Assembly: GCA_041477005.1 (NCBI GenBank)
Contig: JBGOUJ010000233.1
Location: 1 to 10,433 of the forward strand
Length of the DNA: 10,433 bases
Source: JBGOUJ01 sp041477005
GTDB lineage: Bacteria; Acidobacteriota; Terriglobia; Bryobacterales; JACQDG01
Direction of reading: 5' to 3'
The notes beneath the pieces are model-generated. The model did no database searches and had not been told where the DNA came from. It saw only the letters and a program-made list of their open reading frames with translations. Of the stretch, positions 1 through 7,616 are shown piece by piece. The position numbers and the translations under genes were made by a program. The first letter of the stretch is position 1; each line of letters begins with the position of its first letter.

Positions 1-80
1 ATGGAGGAATTGAGAAAGGAAGACATCCCCGCGCACCGGCGTCTTCCTTTCTCAATTTCTCAATTCCTCCATTTCTCAAT
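1..80. repeat. Long inverted repeat with three 8-base direct repeats in its right arm
   Basis: The first 24 bases are the reverse complement of the right arm at 41-72, except that the right arm carries one extra 8-base unit; bases 25-40 form the loop. The unit TTCTCAAT occurs three times, at 49-56, 57-64 and 73-80, so the extra 8 bases look like a tandem duplication inside the arm. The left arm starts at the window edge and may continue beyond it. In RNA this would be a strong hairpin followed by a pyrimidine-rich tail, so it could act as a terminator for a gene left of the window, or be an intergenic repeat. The structure is seen directly; the role is inferred. Confidence 0.7.
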
Positions 81-157
81 TCCCTCCCTCCTCCCCCCCG
101 TCTCTCCTCCCCCCCCTCTCACCTTCCCTCCCCCCCTTGCCTTCCACCCCCCCTTCT
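81..157. repeat. Polypyrimidine tract with four long C runs upstream of the receptor gene
   Basis: This 77-base stretch contains only four purines (100, 121, 139, 146). It carries four runs of seven or eight C at 93-99, 109-116, 130-136 and 147-153, starting about 16 to 21 bases apart. It ends about 40 bases before the receptor start codon, so it lies in the likely 5' leader or promoter region. Such a strand asymmetry can form triplex DNA, or a G-quadruplex on the minus strand, but any effect on expression is inference. No convincing -35/-10 promoter was seen between here and the start codon. Confidence 0.7.
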
Positions 158-195
158 GGTAGCCTTTACGCAACCCACTTAACGGGAGGTTCAGG

Positions 196-3100
196 ATGTT
201 TCGCTCACTCGGTCTTTCCTGTGTAATCGTTGCTCTGCTGTCGGCCGTCGCCTGGGCGCAGGCGCCTACCGGCGCGATCACCGGCACGGTGACCGATCCC
301 ACCGGAGCGGTCGTGGCCGGGGCCACGGTCACGGTGACCAATCCCAGCACCAACACGCAGCGCGCGGTCAAGACCAACAGCTCGGGCGTCTACGATGTGC
401 CCGCGTTGATGCCGGGGAACTACAACCTGAAAGTCGAGGTCACCGGGTTCACCTCCCAGGCCCGCAACGACGTCGAGTTGCAGGTGGCGCAATTGGCGCG
501 CCTTGATTTCACGCTCCAGGTCGGCAGCGTGACCGAGGTGGTCGAGGTGACCGGCGGCGCGCCGGTGCTGCAAACCGAAACCACCGACATCGGGACGGTC
601 GTTGAGAACCGCCGCATTGAGGACTTGCCGCTCAACGGCCGCAACTATTTGCAGCTCGCCTCGCTGATTCCCGGCGCCACCACCAACGGCCCGCCGGCAG
701 CCCAAGGCCAGGGGCGAATGGGCGGCTCGCGAAACGATTTCACCCTGAATGTCGCCGGCCAGCGGCTTTCCTACAACCACTACACGCTGGACGGCGTTGA
801 AAATACCGACCCCAACTTCAACACCTACCTGCTGCTGCCCTCCCTCGACGCGCTCCAGGAGTTCAAGGTCGAAAGCGGCCAGTTCCAGGCCGAGTATGGC
901 CGCGGTATCAGCCAGGTCAACGTCACCACCAAGAGCGGCACCAACGAGATTCATGGTTCAGCGTTCGAGTTTCTGCGCAACGCCGATCTCGACGCCAAGA
1001 ACTTTTTTGACAGCAAGACCAAGCCGATTCCGCCCTTCAAGCGCAACCAGTTCGGCGCCACCGTCGGCGGCCCGGTGGTCATTCCCAAGGTGATCAACGG
1101 CAAGGACAAGCTCTTCTTCTTCTTCGATTACGAGGGCCTGCGCGAGCGCAAGGCGCTCACTCAAACTGCCACTGTGCCGTCCGCTCTCTGGAACGGCGGC
1201 GATTTCTCGACCAGCGGGACCACCATCTACGACCCCAACACCCGCGTCGTCAATGCCGCCGGCGTGCTGACTTCGGTGCAGGCCTTTGCCGGCGGCGTGG
1301 TCCCGGCCAGCCGCATCGCATCCACTTCCGCCACGATCTTAAAGCGCTTCGAACCGCTGCCCAACATCAACCCCAACGTCGTCGCCAACAACTTCCTGAA
1401 CACCGAAGGCCGGCCCACCAACAGCAACCAGGAGAACTCGCGTTTCGATTACGTCGAGTCGGCCAAGGCCACCTGGATGTTCCGCTACGGCCACTCCGGG
1501 GAGCTGCGGTCTCTTCCGACCAACATCCCAAACATGGCCAACAACATCGATGTGCAGGGACACCAGGGCATGCTTCGCAACACGCGGGTGATCGGGCCGT
1601 CCAAAGTGAACGAGTTCTCGTTCTCCATCAGCCGGCTCGAGTCGGGCAACGTAGCCGCGCGGGCCGGCTCGGAAAACGTCGTCGCCGAGCTCAACATTCC
1701 CGGCGTTTCCCGCGATTTCCCGCTTTACTGGGGCGTGCCGAACATCAGCATCAGCGGTCTTGTGGGCCCCGGCGAGGCCAGCGACACGCCCTTCATCAAC
1801 TGGGACACCATCATCCAGTGGAACGACAATTTCTCGTGGAACAAGGGCACACACAGCTTCAAGATGGGCGGCGAAGTGTGGCGCATCCGGTATAACCAGC
1901 TCGGCGGCGTGGTGCCCCGCGGCCGGTTCACCTTCAACGGCCAGTACACCAACAATCCGATCATCAGCACCAGCTCCACAGCCGCCAACGCCATGGCCGA
2001 TTTTCTGCTGGGCTACATGAGCGCCAGCGAGGGCCAGGTCGGCGCTCCCATTGCGAACTACCGGACCAATTACTACGGCCTTTACTTTCAGGACAACTGG
2101 AAGATATCGTCGCGGCTGACTATGAACTGGGGCCTGCGGTGGGAGGACCAACCCCCTTACTACGACAAGAACGACGCCATCGTCAACATCGATTTCCACT
2201 GGGACAACTCCGTCTTTCCGACCTACGTGCGGGCGGGCAAGGGCGACCCCCTGGCCGGCAATCCTGCCTTTCCGCTGCCTTCCAGCGTTCCCTACGTCCG
2301 CGACGGGCGCTTCGGCCGCCGCGCCTTCCGGACCGACAACCGGAACTTTGCGCCGCGCCTCGGATTCGCCTACCAGGTCAGTTCCAAGACCGTTATCCGA
2401 ACCGGCTTCGGAATGTACTATGTCCGCGATATCGGCAACGCGATATTTGACGTGGTTCGCAACGCGCCGTTTACCATCCGCCGCAGCGAGAGTGCCAACA
2501 CCCTCATACCCAACCTGAACTGGCAAAATGACTTCACCCAGCTCGGCATTCCTTCTTTCATCCTGGCCACCCAATTCGAGGAGGCGACACCCTACGTCGC
2601 CCAGTGGTCGTTTGGAGTGCAGCGGCGGTTGACCCGCGACGCGTCTCTGGAAGTGGACTACCTGGGATCGGTCGGCCGTCACCTGCAGCGGCTCCAGCTT
2701 TACAACACGGCGCCGCCAGGTCCCGGCAACATCAATGCCCGTCGGCCCTTCCCCATTTTCAATGGCAACTTCCAGTTGATGAACGGGCCTGGTAAATCCA
2801 ACTACAACAGCCTGCAGGCGCGTCTGCAGCAGCGCTTCAACCACGGCTTCACGTTGCTCAGCTCCTTCAGCTACAGCAAGTCCATCGACGACACGAGCGG
2901 CGTCCGCACCTCGAGCGGGGTCGGTGAGCTGCTCACGCCGTCGAACAATTACAACCTCAAGGCCGAGCGCGCTCGCTCGGCGTTCGATTTCACCCGCCGC
3001 TGGACCACCTCGCTGCTCTATGAGCTGCCCGTGGGCAAGGGCAAAAAGCTGCTCGGCAACGCCAACCGCGCCGCCGACGCCCTAATTGGCGGCTGGCAGG

Positions 3101-3546
3101 TCGGCTCGATCTTCACCTTGCAGGACGGCTTCCCCCTGTCTGCTTTCTGCGGTTCCGGCAGCATCCAAAACAACGACAGCGGCTGCTACCCCGACAACGT
3201 CGGCACGAGCCCGAATCTGACCCGGAGCCAGCAGGACCCGGCCCACTTCTTCAACCTCGGCGCATTCGTGAACCGGCTGCCCGGCGACCCGCAGTTCCGC
3301 TATGGCAACTCCGGCCGTAACACCGTCATCGGCCCGGGCATCATCGACTGGGACTTCTCGGCGCTGAAGAGGTTTCGCTTTACCGAGCGCTCCAACCTGG
3401 AGTTTCGCGCCGAGTTCTTCAACCTCCCGAACCATCCGATCTTTGCCAACCCCGGATTGAGCGTGGGGACTCTGACCTACGGCGTGATTGGCGGTACGGT
3501 AGTCGATTCCCGGCAGATTCAGTTTGCCCTGCGGTTACAATACTAG
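196..3546 (+). CDS. Oar-like TonB-dependent outer-membrane receptor with carboxypeptidase-regulatory-like domain
   Basis: Predicted outer-membrane transporter of 1116 residues, within the usual size for acidobacterial Oar-like receptors. Residues 1-21 form a signal peptide (hydrophobic core 8-19, probable cleavage after AWA, before Q22). Residues 25-110 form a carboxypeptidase-regulatory-like beta-sandwich (GAITGTVTDPTGAVVAGATV, then a SGVYDVPALMPGNY turn). The plug follows at about 118-255 with the family motif LPLNGRNY (144-151) and TLDGVEN (197-203). The rest is a beta-barrel ending in a C-terminal aromatic residue (QIQFALRLQY), as expected for outer-membrane insertion. GGGAGG at 184-189, six bases before the ATG, supports the start. 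I see no clear TonB box. The substrate cannot be told from sequence; relatives are thought to take up large organic substrates. It stands alone, with repeats on both sides rather than a SusD-like partner. Family assignment is secure, substrate unknown. Confidence 0.93.
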   Translation: MFRSLGLSCVIVALLSAVAWAQAPTGAITGTVTDPTGAVVAGATVTVTNPSTNTQRAVKTNSSGVYDVPALMPGNYNLKVEVTGFTSQARNDVELQVAQLARLDFTLQVGSVTEVVEVTGGAPVLQTETTDIGTVVENRRIEDLPLNGRNYLQLASLIPGATTNGPPAAQGQGRMGGSRNDFTLNVAGQRLSYNHYTLDGVENTDPNFNTYLLLPSLDALQEFKVESGQFQAEYGRGISQVNVTTKSGTNEIHGSAFEFLRNADLDAKNFFDSKTKPIPPFKRNQFGATVGGPVVIPKVINGKDKLFFFFDYEGLRERKALTQTATVPSALWNGGDFSTSGTTIYDPNTRVVNAAGVLTSVQAFAGGVVPASRIASTSATILKRFEPLPNINPNVVANNFLNTEGRPTNSNQENSRFDYVESAKATWMFRYGHSGELRSLPTNIPNMANNIDVQGHQGMLRNTRVIGPSKVNEFSFSISRLESGNVAARAGSENVVAELNIPGVSRDFPLYWGVPNISISGLVGPGEASDTPFINWDTIIQWNDNFSWNKGTHSFKMGGEVWRIRYNQLGGVVPRGRFTFNGQYTNNPIISTSSTAANAMADFLLGYMSASEGQVGAPIANYRTNYYGLYFQDNWKISSRLTMNWGLRWEDQPPYYDKNDAIVNIDFHWDNSVFPTYVRAGKGDPLAGNPAFPLPSSVPYVRDGRFGRRAFRTDNRNFAPRLGFAYQVSSKTVIRTGFGMYYVRDIGNAIFDVVRNAPFTIRRSESANTLIPNLNWQNDFTQLGIPSFILATQFEEATPYVAQWSFGVQRRLTRDASLEVDYLGSVGRHLQRLQLYNTAPPGPGNINARRPFPIFNGNFQLMNGPGKSNYNSLQARLQQRFNHGFTLLSSFSYSKSIDDTSGVRTSSGVGELLTPSNNYNLKAERARSAFDFTRRWTTSLLYELPVGKGKKLLGNANRAADALIGGWQVGSIFTLQDGFPLSAFCGSGSIQNNDSGCYPDNVGTSPNLTRSQQDPAHFFNLGAFVNRLPGDPQFRYGNSGRNTVIGPGIIDWDFSALKRFRFTERSNLEFRAEFFNLPNHPIFANPGLSVGTLTYGVIGGTVVDSRQIQFALRLQY

Positions 3547-3561
3547 CGGGGTCTCTACGGC

Positions 3562-3789
3562 GGGCAGCAGCGGCGCCCGATCCACTGGCCCGGCGTGAGA
3601 CTCGCCTTGCCGACTGCGGCGCGCAGCACCGACCCAAGCCACTGGCCCGGCGCGCGACTCGCCTTGCCGACTGGGGCACGCAGCACAGGCCCGAACCACC
3701 GGCCCGACGCGCGACTCGGCTTGCCGACTGCTGCGCGCAGCACCGGCCCAGGCCACTAGCCCGGCGCGCGACTCGGCTTGCCGACTGGC
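3562..3789. repeat. Tandem repeat, 57-base unit, about four copies
   Basis: Copies begin at 3589, 3646, 3703 and 3760, each exactly 57 bases apart. The fourth is cut off near 3789, and a degenerate partial copy precedes the first from about 3562. The best conserved part is CCCGGCGCGCGACTCG followed by CTTGCCGACTG; the second half of the unit varies more. The unit is a multiple of three and minus-strand reading frames stay open across the array, giving 19-residue repeats in translation. I take that as a by-product of GC-rich repeats, since no start signal or recognisable domain accompanies them. The array fills most of the 375-base gap between the receptor and the next gene; the remainder (3790-3921) has only a GC-rich hairpin and the start region of the next gene. 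Confidence 0.85.
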
Positions 3790-3797
3790 GGCGTCGC

Positions 3798-3817
3798 GGG
3801 GCGGGGACAGGCGCCCC
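3798..3817 (+). terminator. Possible GC-rich terminator hairpin
   Basis: GGGGCG (3798-3803) and CGCCCC (3812-3817) form a six-base-pair GC stem with an eight-base loop, between the tandem repeat and the next plus-strand gene. No run of T follows, so it is not a classical intrinsic terminator; it could stop transcription from the receptor gene weakly or be chance in GC-rich sequence. Confidence 0.25.
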
Positions 3818-3921
3818 ACCCCTGTGTCGGACCGGCCCAGGCCTGATCCGCACTTGTTACTCATCCCCCCTGTTTTCAATAGCTTGGAATTGGTTGACGG
3901 ATTGCGATAAGATGGAGTGAG

Positions 3922-4467
3922 ATGTGGTTCGTTTGCTCTGCCCTCGTGGTTTGCCTGGCTGGTCTGGCCGCTCCGGCGGCGACTTTGGAACGGCTCAGCC
4001 TCGACGACATGACGAGCCGCTCCACGGCCATTGTGCGCGCCCGGGCCGTTTCGAGCTCGACCGTTCAGATCGGATCCATTATCTATACCAAGACCCGCTT
4101 CGAGGTTCTGGAGAGATGGAAGGGGCCGGATGCGGCCCAGGTGGACGTGACCGAGCCGGGCGGCACGCGGGGCGGGGCGAGCGAGCACTACGTGGGTGTT
4201 CCCCACTTCAGTCCGGGTCAGGAGCTGGTGCTCTTCCTCTGGACCGGGCCGAGCGGGCGGACGCAGGTGATCGGGCTTTCCCAAGGCGCGCTCCAGGTGG
4301 CGCGGACGGCGCCGGATGGCGACGCTCAGGTTATTCGCCAGCCGAGCGGGGAGACGATGGTTGCTCCCGGGACCGGAAAGCCTGTGCAGGAAGAAGCGAT
4401 TTCGATGTCGCTGGGAAGGCTGGCATTGCGCATTCAGAGCACGCTGGCGCAGGCGCAGCCGAAGTAG
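3922..4467 (+). CDS. Exported protein of unknown function, probable partner of the downstream metalloprotease
   Basis: A 181-residue protein with an N-terminal export signal (hydrophobic 2-20, probable cleavage after APAA near residue 20), although its n-region has no positive charge. The mature part begins LSLDDMTSRSTAIVRARAV (25-43), followed by ITYTKTRFEVLERWKG-like strands (the actual text IYTKTRFEVLERWKG is at 54-68) and a PHFSPGQELVLFLW segment (94-107). From memory this resembles small exported proteins of soil bacteria that are often encoded beside matrixin-like proteases; I know of no assigned activity. The ATG at 3922 is the only usable start in this frame, because an in-frame stop lies at 3895-3897 with no ATG, GTG or TTG between. 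GGAG at 3914-3917 fits as ribosome binding site. The stop is nine bases before the metalloprotease start, so the two are probably one operon. A chaperone, inhibitor or substrate-adaptor role would be speculation. Confidence 0.8.
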   Translation: MWFVCSALVVCLAGLAAPAATLERLSLDDMTSRSTAIVRARAVSSSTVQIGSIIYTKTRFEVLERWKGPDAAQVDVTEPGGTRGGASEHYVGVPHFSPGQELVLFLWTGPSGRTQVIGLSQGALQVARTAPDGDAQVIRQPSGETMVAPGTGKPVQEEAISMSLGRLALRIQSTLAQAQPK

Positions 4468-4476
4468 GCAGGGGGC

Positions 4477-7077
4477 ATGCGGCGTTTTGCTCTATTCGTC
4501 GTGTTGATGTCGCTCGTTGCGTCGAGCGCAACCGGCTACTACCACTTTGTCCACTATCCCTCGCGATTCGGCCCTTACACCCCGGCCTACGAAAAATTCG
4601 ATTTAAATTCGCTGGTCAACAAGACCGCTTACTTCTATATTTCCGACCAGCCGCCGGCGCTGGCGACGGGCGACAGCTTCGAGGCGGTGGTGGGGCAGGT
4701 GCGGCAGGCGCTGGCAGTCTGGAACGGCGTGAGCAGCTCGGACCTGAGGGTCGGTTTCGGCGGCATCACCAGCATCGCCAGCTACCAGCCGCAGAACCCG
4801 GGCGGTGAAATTATTTTCGACGACCTGCCGCCGGGCGTGCTGGGACTGGGTGGACCGACCCTGCGGGCGCCGCTTGCGAACGGATTCATTCCCATCGTGC
4901 GCTCGCGGGTGATTCTGCCGCGCGACCTCACGAGTCGCAGCTCGGCCAGCGAATCGTTTTTCACCAGCCTGGTGCACGAGATCGGGCACACGCTCGGCCT
5001 GCAACACACGCTCACCGGCGCGGCGATGTCGATGGAGGTCACCCGCTCCACCACCCGGGCGCGGCCGCTGAGCTCCGATGACGTGGCGGGGATCTCCTGG
5101 CTGTATCCGGCGGCGGGTTTTGCGGCTGCCACGGGTACCATCACTGGGCACGTGACCTCGCCCGGCGGCAAGCCGTTGAGCCTGATTTCGGTGGTGGCGA
5201 TCAACCCGGGCGGGGCAGTGGTCAGCGCGCTCACCGCGCCGGACGGTTCCTACCGGATCGACGGCCTGCCACCCGGCAGCTACATCGTCTACGCGCACCC
5301 GCTGCCGCCGTCGAGCGAGGCGGGGCTGGGACAGGACAACATTGTGCTACCGGTGGATGATACCGGGGCGAGCTTCGACGCCTCGGGGCCGGTGGAAACG
5401 CAATTCTTTGGCGGGTCGAAGGACCCCAACACCTCGATCCCGGTGATCGTGACGCCGGGGCAATCCAGCGATGGCACGGATTTCCGGCTGGCCGATCGCC
5501 CCTCGATTCCGGTCTACGATGTGACGACCTACAGCTTCCCCGGCAACAACGCCCCGGCGATCCTGCCCGCTTTCGTGAATACGTCGCGGCCCAACGGCAC
5601 GGTGATCGCGTTTGGACAGGGCCTGCCGGCGAACCTGAGCGGCATGACGGTAGGGGTGCTGGGCGGCGCGTTGCAGGTGCACTCCGGCAGCCCGTTCCCT
5701 TACGCGCCCGACCCGCGCTACGTGGAGATCGATCTGGATTTCACCCCGTTCACCGGCACGGGGCCGCGGCACCTGGTCTTTTCCAACGGCTCGGATGTTT
5801 ACGTGCGGCCGGGGGCGGTGCAGCTCGTTTCGCGGCAGGCACCGCTGGTGCGCGACGTGCAGGTGACGGCGGATGCGAGCGGCAACGTGGTGCTGGTTTT
5901 ATCGGGGGATAATTTTGCGGCCGATTCGCGGGTTTTCCTGGACGGCGCGACGGCGACGGTGCGGAGCTACGATGATGCCACTGGCCGCCTGCAAGTGACG
6001 CCGCCGGCGGGCGTCGGCGGAAGGCAGTCGGTGATCACTGTTTACAATTCGAGCGGGGATGACTCGGGCTTTGTGCAGCCCACCAGCCCCGCTACTTATA
6101 CCTATCCACCCTCGGGCGCTCCGGCCGTGGCGCTGAACCCGTCGGGCGGTCCGGCCGGGCGCGACGTGACCGTGGACATCCAGGCTACGAATACGAATTT
6201 TGTCGACGGGCAGGTGGTCGTCGGATTCGGCACGCCGGACGTGGTGACGCGGCGCGTTTGGGTGCTCAGCCCGACGCACCTGCTGGCGGTGGTTTCGATT
6301 TCGTCGAAGGCGCCGCTGGCGGCGAGCACGGTGACGGTGGCTTCGGGCTTGCAGTTGGTGACGCTGCCGGGCGGGTTCACGGTAAACGCGGCGAGCAGCT
6401 CGGCGACGACGCCGTTGCTCAGCTTTCAGGGGCTGGTGAACAGCGCCAGCTCGCAGCCCCGGCTCGCGCCGGGAGCGCTGGCGACTTTGTTCGGCCTGAA
6501 CCTGTCGGTGAACGGGACCGCCACAGCCACCGCGACGCCGCTGCCGACTACCTTGGCCGGCACAACCGTCACGATAAACAATCAGCCGGCGCCGCTGCTG
6601 CTGGTGAGCCCCGGGCAGATCAACTTGCAGTTGCCTTTCAACCTGCCGGTGGGGCCGGCGACGGTGCAAGTGAATAACGGCGTTGGGACCAGCGCACCGA
6701 TGATCGCGCAGATTGATTCGGTCGCGCCGGGACTGTTCCGCGCGTTCAGCTCGGCCGGCGCGCCGGTGGACGCCAATAACCCCGCCAGGCTGGGAGATAC
6801 GATTGTCCTCTATGCCACTGGCCTGGGAGCCGTGACGCCGCCGGCGACGGCCGGGGCGGCGGCCCCGCTGGCGAATGCCAACTCTGTGGTGAGGGTGAAT
6901 GTGGCGGGCGTGGCGCTGGCGCCGCTGTATGCCGGCCTTTCGCCGGGCGAAGCTGGTGTGTATCAGGTGAATGTAACCCTGCCGGTAACGCTGCCGCCAG
7001 CGGCTGGATCCCAGGTCTATGTCACTGTGGACGGCCAGCCCAGCAACTCTCTGACCATTGCGCTGCGAGCACCCTGA
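4477..7077 (+). CDS. Secreted matrixin-family zinc metalloprotease with IPT/TIG-like and Solibacter C-terminal domains
   Basis: An 866-residue exported protease. Residues 1-20 are a signal peptide (RR at 2-3, hydrophobic 4-15, cleavage near SSA or ATG). The metzincin catalytic domain spans about 48-210. Its complete zinc motif HEIGHTLGLQH is at 167-177: His167, His171 and His177 would bind zinc and Glu168 is the catalytic base. Met184, seven residues on, fits the Met-turn. A carboxypeptidase-regulatory-like domain follows (about 217-275), then a variable region, an IPT/TIG-like Ig fold (about 455-540), a second Ig-like segment (about 548-637) and the C-terminal domain of the TIGR03437 type (about 645-863: LAPGALATLFGLNLS, VSPGQINLQLPF, DTIVLYATGLG). 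No cysteine-switch propeptide is visible before the catalytic domain, so latency, if any, must come from elsewhere. A G-rich run at 4470-4475 directly precedes the start; the signal peptide supports 4477 over the ATG at codon 11. Protease identity is well supported; substrate and the role of the C-terminal domain are unknown. Confidence 0.92.
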   Translation: MRRFALFVVLMSLVASSATGYYHFVHYPSRFGPYTPAYEKFDLNSLVNKTAYFYISDQPPALATGDSFEAVVGQVRQALAVWNGVSSSDLRVGFGGITSIASYQPQNPGGEIIFDDLPPGVLGLGGPTLRAPLANGFIPIVRSRVILPRDLTSRSSASESFFTSLVHEIGHTLGLQHTLTGAAMSMEVTRSTTRARPLSSDDVAGISWLYPAAGFAAATGTITGHVTSPGGKPLSLISVVAINPGGAVVSALTAPDGSYRIDGLPPGSYIVYAHPLPPSSEAGLGQDNIVLPVDDTGASFDASGPVETQFFGGSKDPNTSIPVIVTPGQSSDGTDFRLADRPSIPVYDVTTYSFPGNNAPAILPAFVNTSRPNGTVIAFGQGLPANLSGMTVGVLGGALQVHSGSPFPYAPDPRYVEIDLDFTPFTGTGPRHLVFSNGSDVYVRPGAVQLVSRQAPLVRDVQVTADASGNVVLVLSGDNFAADSRVFLDGATATVRSYDDATGRLQVTPPAGVGGRQSVITVYNSSGDDSGFVQPTSPATYTYPPSGAPAVALNPSGGPAGRDVTVDIQATNTNFVDGQVVVGFGTPDVVTRRVWVLSPTHLLAVVSISSKAPLAASTVTVASGLQLVTLPGGFTVNAASSSATTPLLSFQGLVNSASSQPRLAPGALATLFGLNLSVNGTATATATPLPTTLAGTTVTINNQPAPLLLVSPGQINLQLPFNLPVGPATVQVNNGVGTSAPMIAQIDSVAPGLFRAFSSAGAPVDANNPARLGDTIVLYATGLGAVTPPATAGAAAPLANANSVVRVNVAGVALAPLYAGLSPGEAGVYQVNVTLPVTLPPAAGSQVYVTVDGQPSNSLTIALRAP

Positions 7078-7115
7078 CGATTTACCGCAGAGAACACTCT
7101 ACTCCCGGCGAGACC

Positions 7116-7301
7116 ATGGGAATCAAGAGAGAGGACAGCCATCACACGGTCACCGTGCTCAAGTTCAACGGCAAGCAGGTCGGCACCTCCAGGGCCACCC
7201 TCTCGGCCGACTTCAGCACGCTGACCGTGGAGAACGAGATCACCGTCGCTGCGGGGGGCCGCCAGCCTGGCAAGGTCACCGACATCTGGGTCCGGAAGTA
7301 G
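7116..7301 (+). CDS. Short hypothetical protein, possibly the 3' remnant of a larger gene
   Basis: A 61-codon reading frame starting 38 bases after the metalloprotease stop. The product is polar and beta-rich in pattern: VTVLKFNGKQVGTSRATLS (12-30), LTVENEITV (36-44) and a final KVTDIWVRK (53-61). From memory the shape 'K..GK.VGT.R..LS.D...LTV' resembles the C-terminal half of small acidobacterial proteins of roughly 120-150 residues with no assigned function. The frame stays open upstream of the ATG into the end of the protease gene, and only a weak purine-rich stretch lies before the ATG. It may therefore be a real small gene or the surviving tail of a truncated one. The GNAT remnant just downstream favours decay. 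Confidence 0.5.
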   Translation: MGIKREDSHHTVTVLKFNGKQVGTSRATLSADFSTLTVENEITVAAGGRQPGKVTDIWVRK

Positions 7302-7351
7302 TCCCAGTCTGAAAATGTGGGGGCACACATTCCTTTCTCTCAGTCCCGTTG

Positions 7352-7616
7352 ATGCGCGAGAACTCGTCAATACGAAAGGCAGACGCAGGCGACCGAGCAG
7401 AGCTGGAAGCTTGCTTCGCTCAGATCCAGGCATTCGAGCGAGCGAGCGATCGAGGCAAACCGCGCCGCGCCCGAACAGATCACCTGCGCCTACGTCGATC
7501 GCTTGCTGGCTGATTGCGTAACAGCGAAGGGAGCCATTTTCGTCGCAGAAGTGGATACCCACACTGTCGGTTTTGTGCGGGTGCTCTCGAGGGCGCCGGA
7601 CGACGAGGCAACCTGA
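7352..7616 (+). pseudogene. Broken GNAT-family N-acetyltransferase, N-terminal half only
   Basis: Two reading frames together spell the first half of a GNAT acetyltransferase. Frame one runs from an ATG at 7352 (MRENSSIRKADAGDRAELEA, then CFAQIQAFERASDRGK) to about 7460. After a shift of one base in the GC-rich stretch near 7460-7466 the match continues in the next frame as PEQITCAYVDRLLADC, then GAIFVAEVDTHTVGFVRVLS, ending at a TGA at 7614-7616. This order (an IRxAxxxDxxxL start, the xxFER segment, then the VAEVDxxxVGFVxVL strand) is that of GNAT proteins; the acetyl-CoA binding R/Q-x-x-G-x-G/A loop and the rest of the fold, normally another 60-80 residues, are absent. It cannot be functional. 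I did not find the missing half downstream in any frame. Confidence 0.65.

Noticed and set aside
1339..2844. 501-codon open frame on the minus strand, inside the receptor gene
   Set aside because: It is a mirror of GC-rich codon use in the receptor frame. The translation has no recognisable domain, and the receptor on the plus strand is unambiguous over the same bases.
3884..3911. Possible sigma-70 promoter, TTGGAA (3884-3889) and GATAAG (3906-3911) with 16-base spacing
   Set aside because: Each box matches only four of six consensus bases, and a start of transcription just after 3911 would leave out the GGAG ribosome site at 3914-3917 or nearly so.
3922..3960. Lipoprotein signal in the 181-residue exported protein (cysteines at residues 5 and 11)
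   Set aside because: The residue before Cys11 is Val, not Gly, Ala or Ser, so the lipobox does not fit; an ordinary signal peptide explains the N-terminus.
3535..4284. 249-codon minus-strand frame spanning the 57-base repeats and the exported-protein gene
   Set aside because: Its repetitive part comes only from the tandem array and its remainder is antisense to a gene with signal peptide, ribosome site and operon context.
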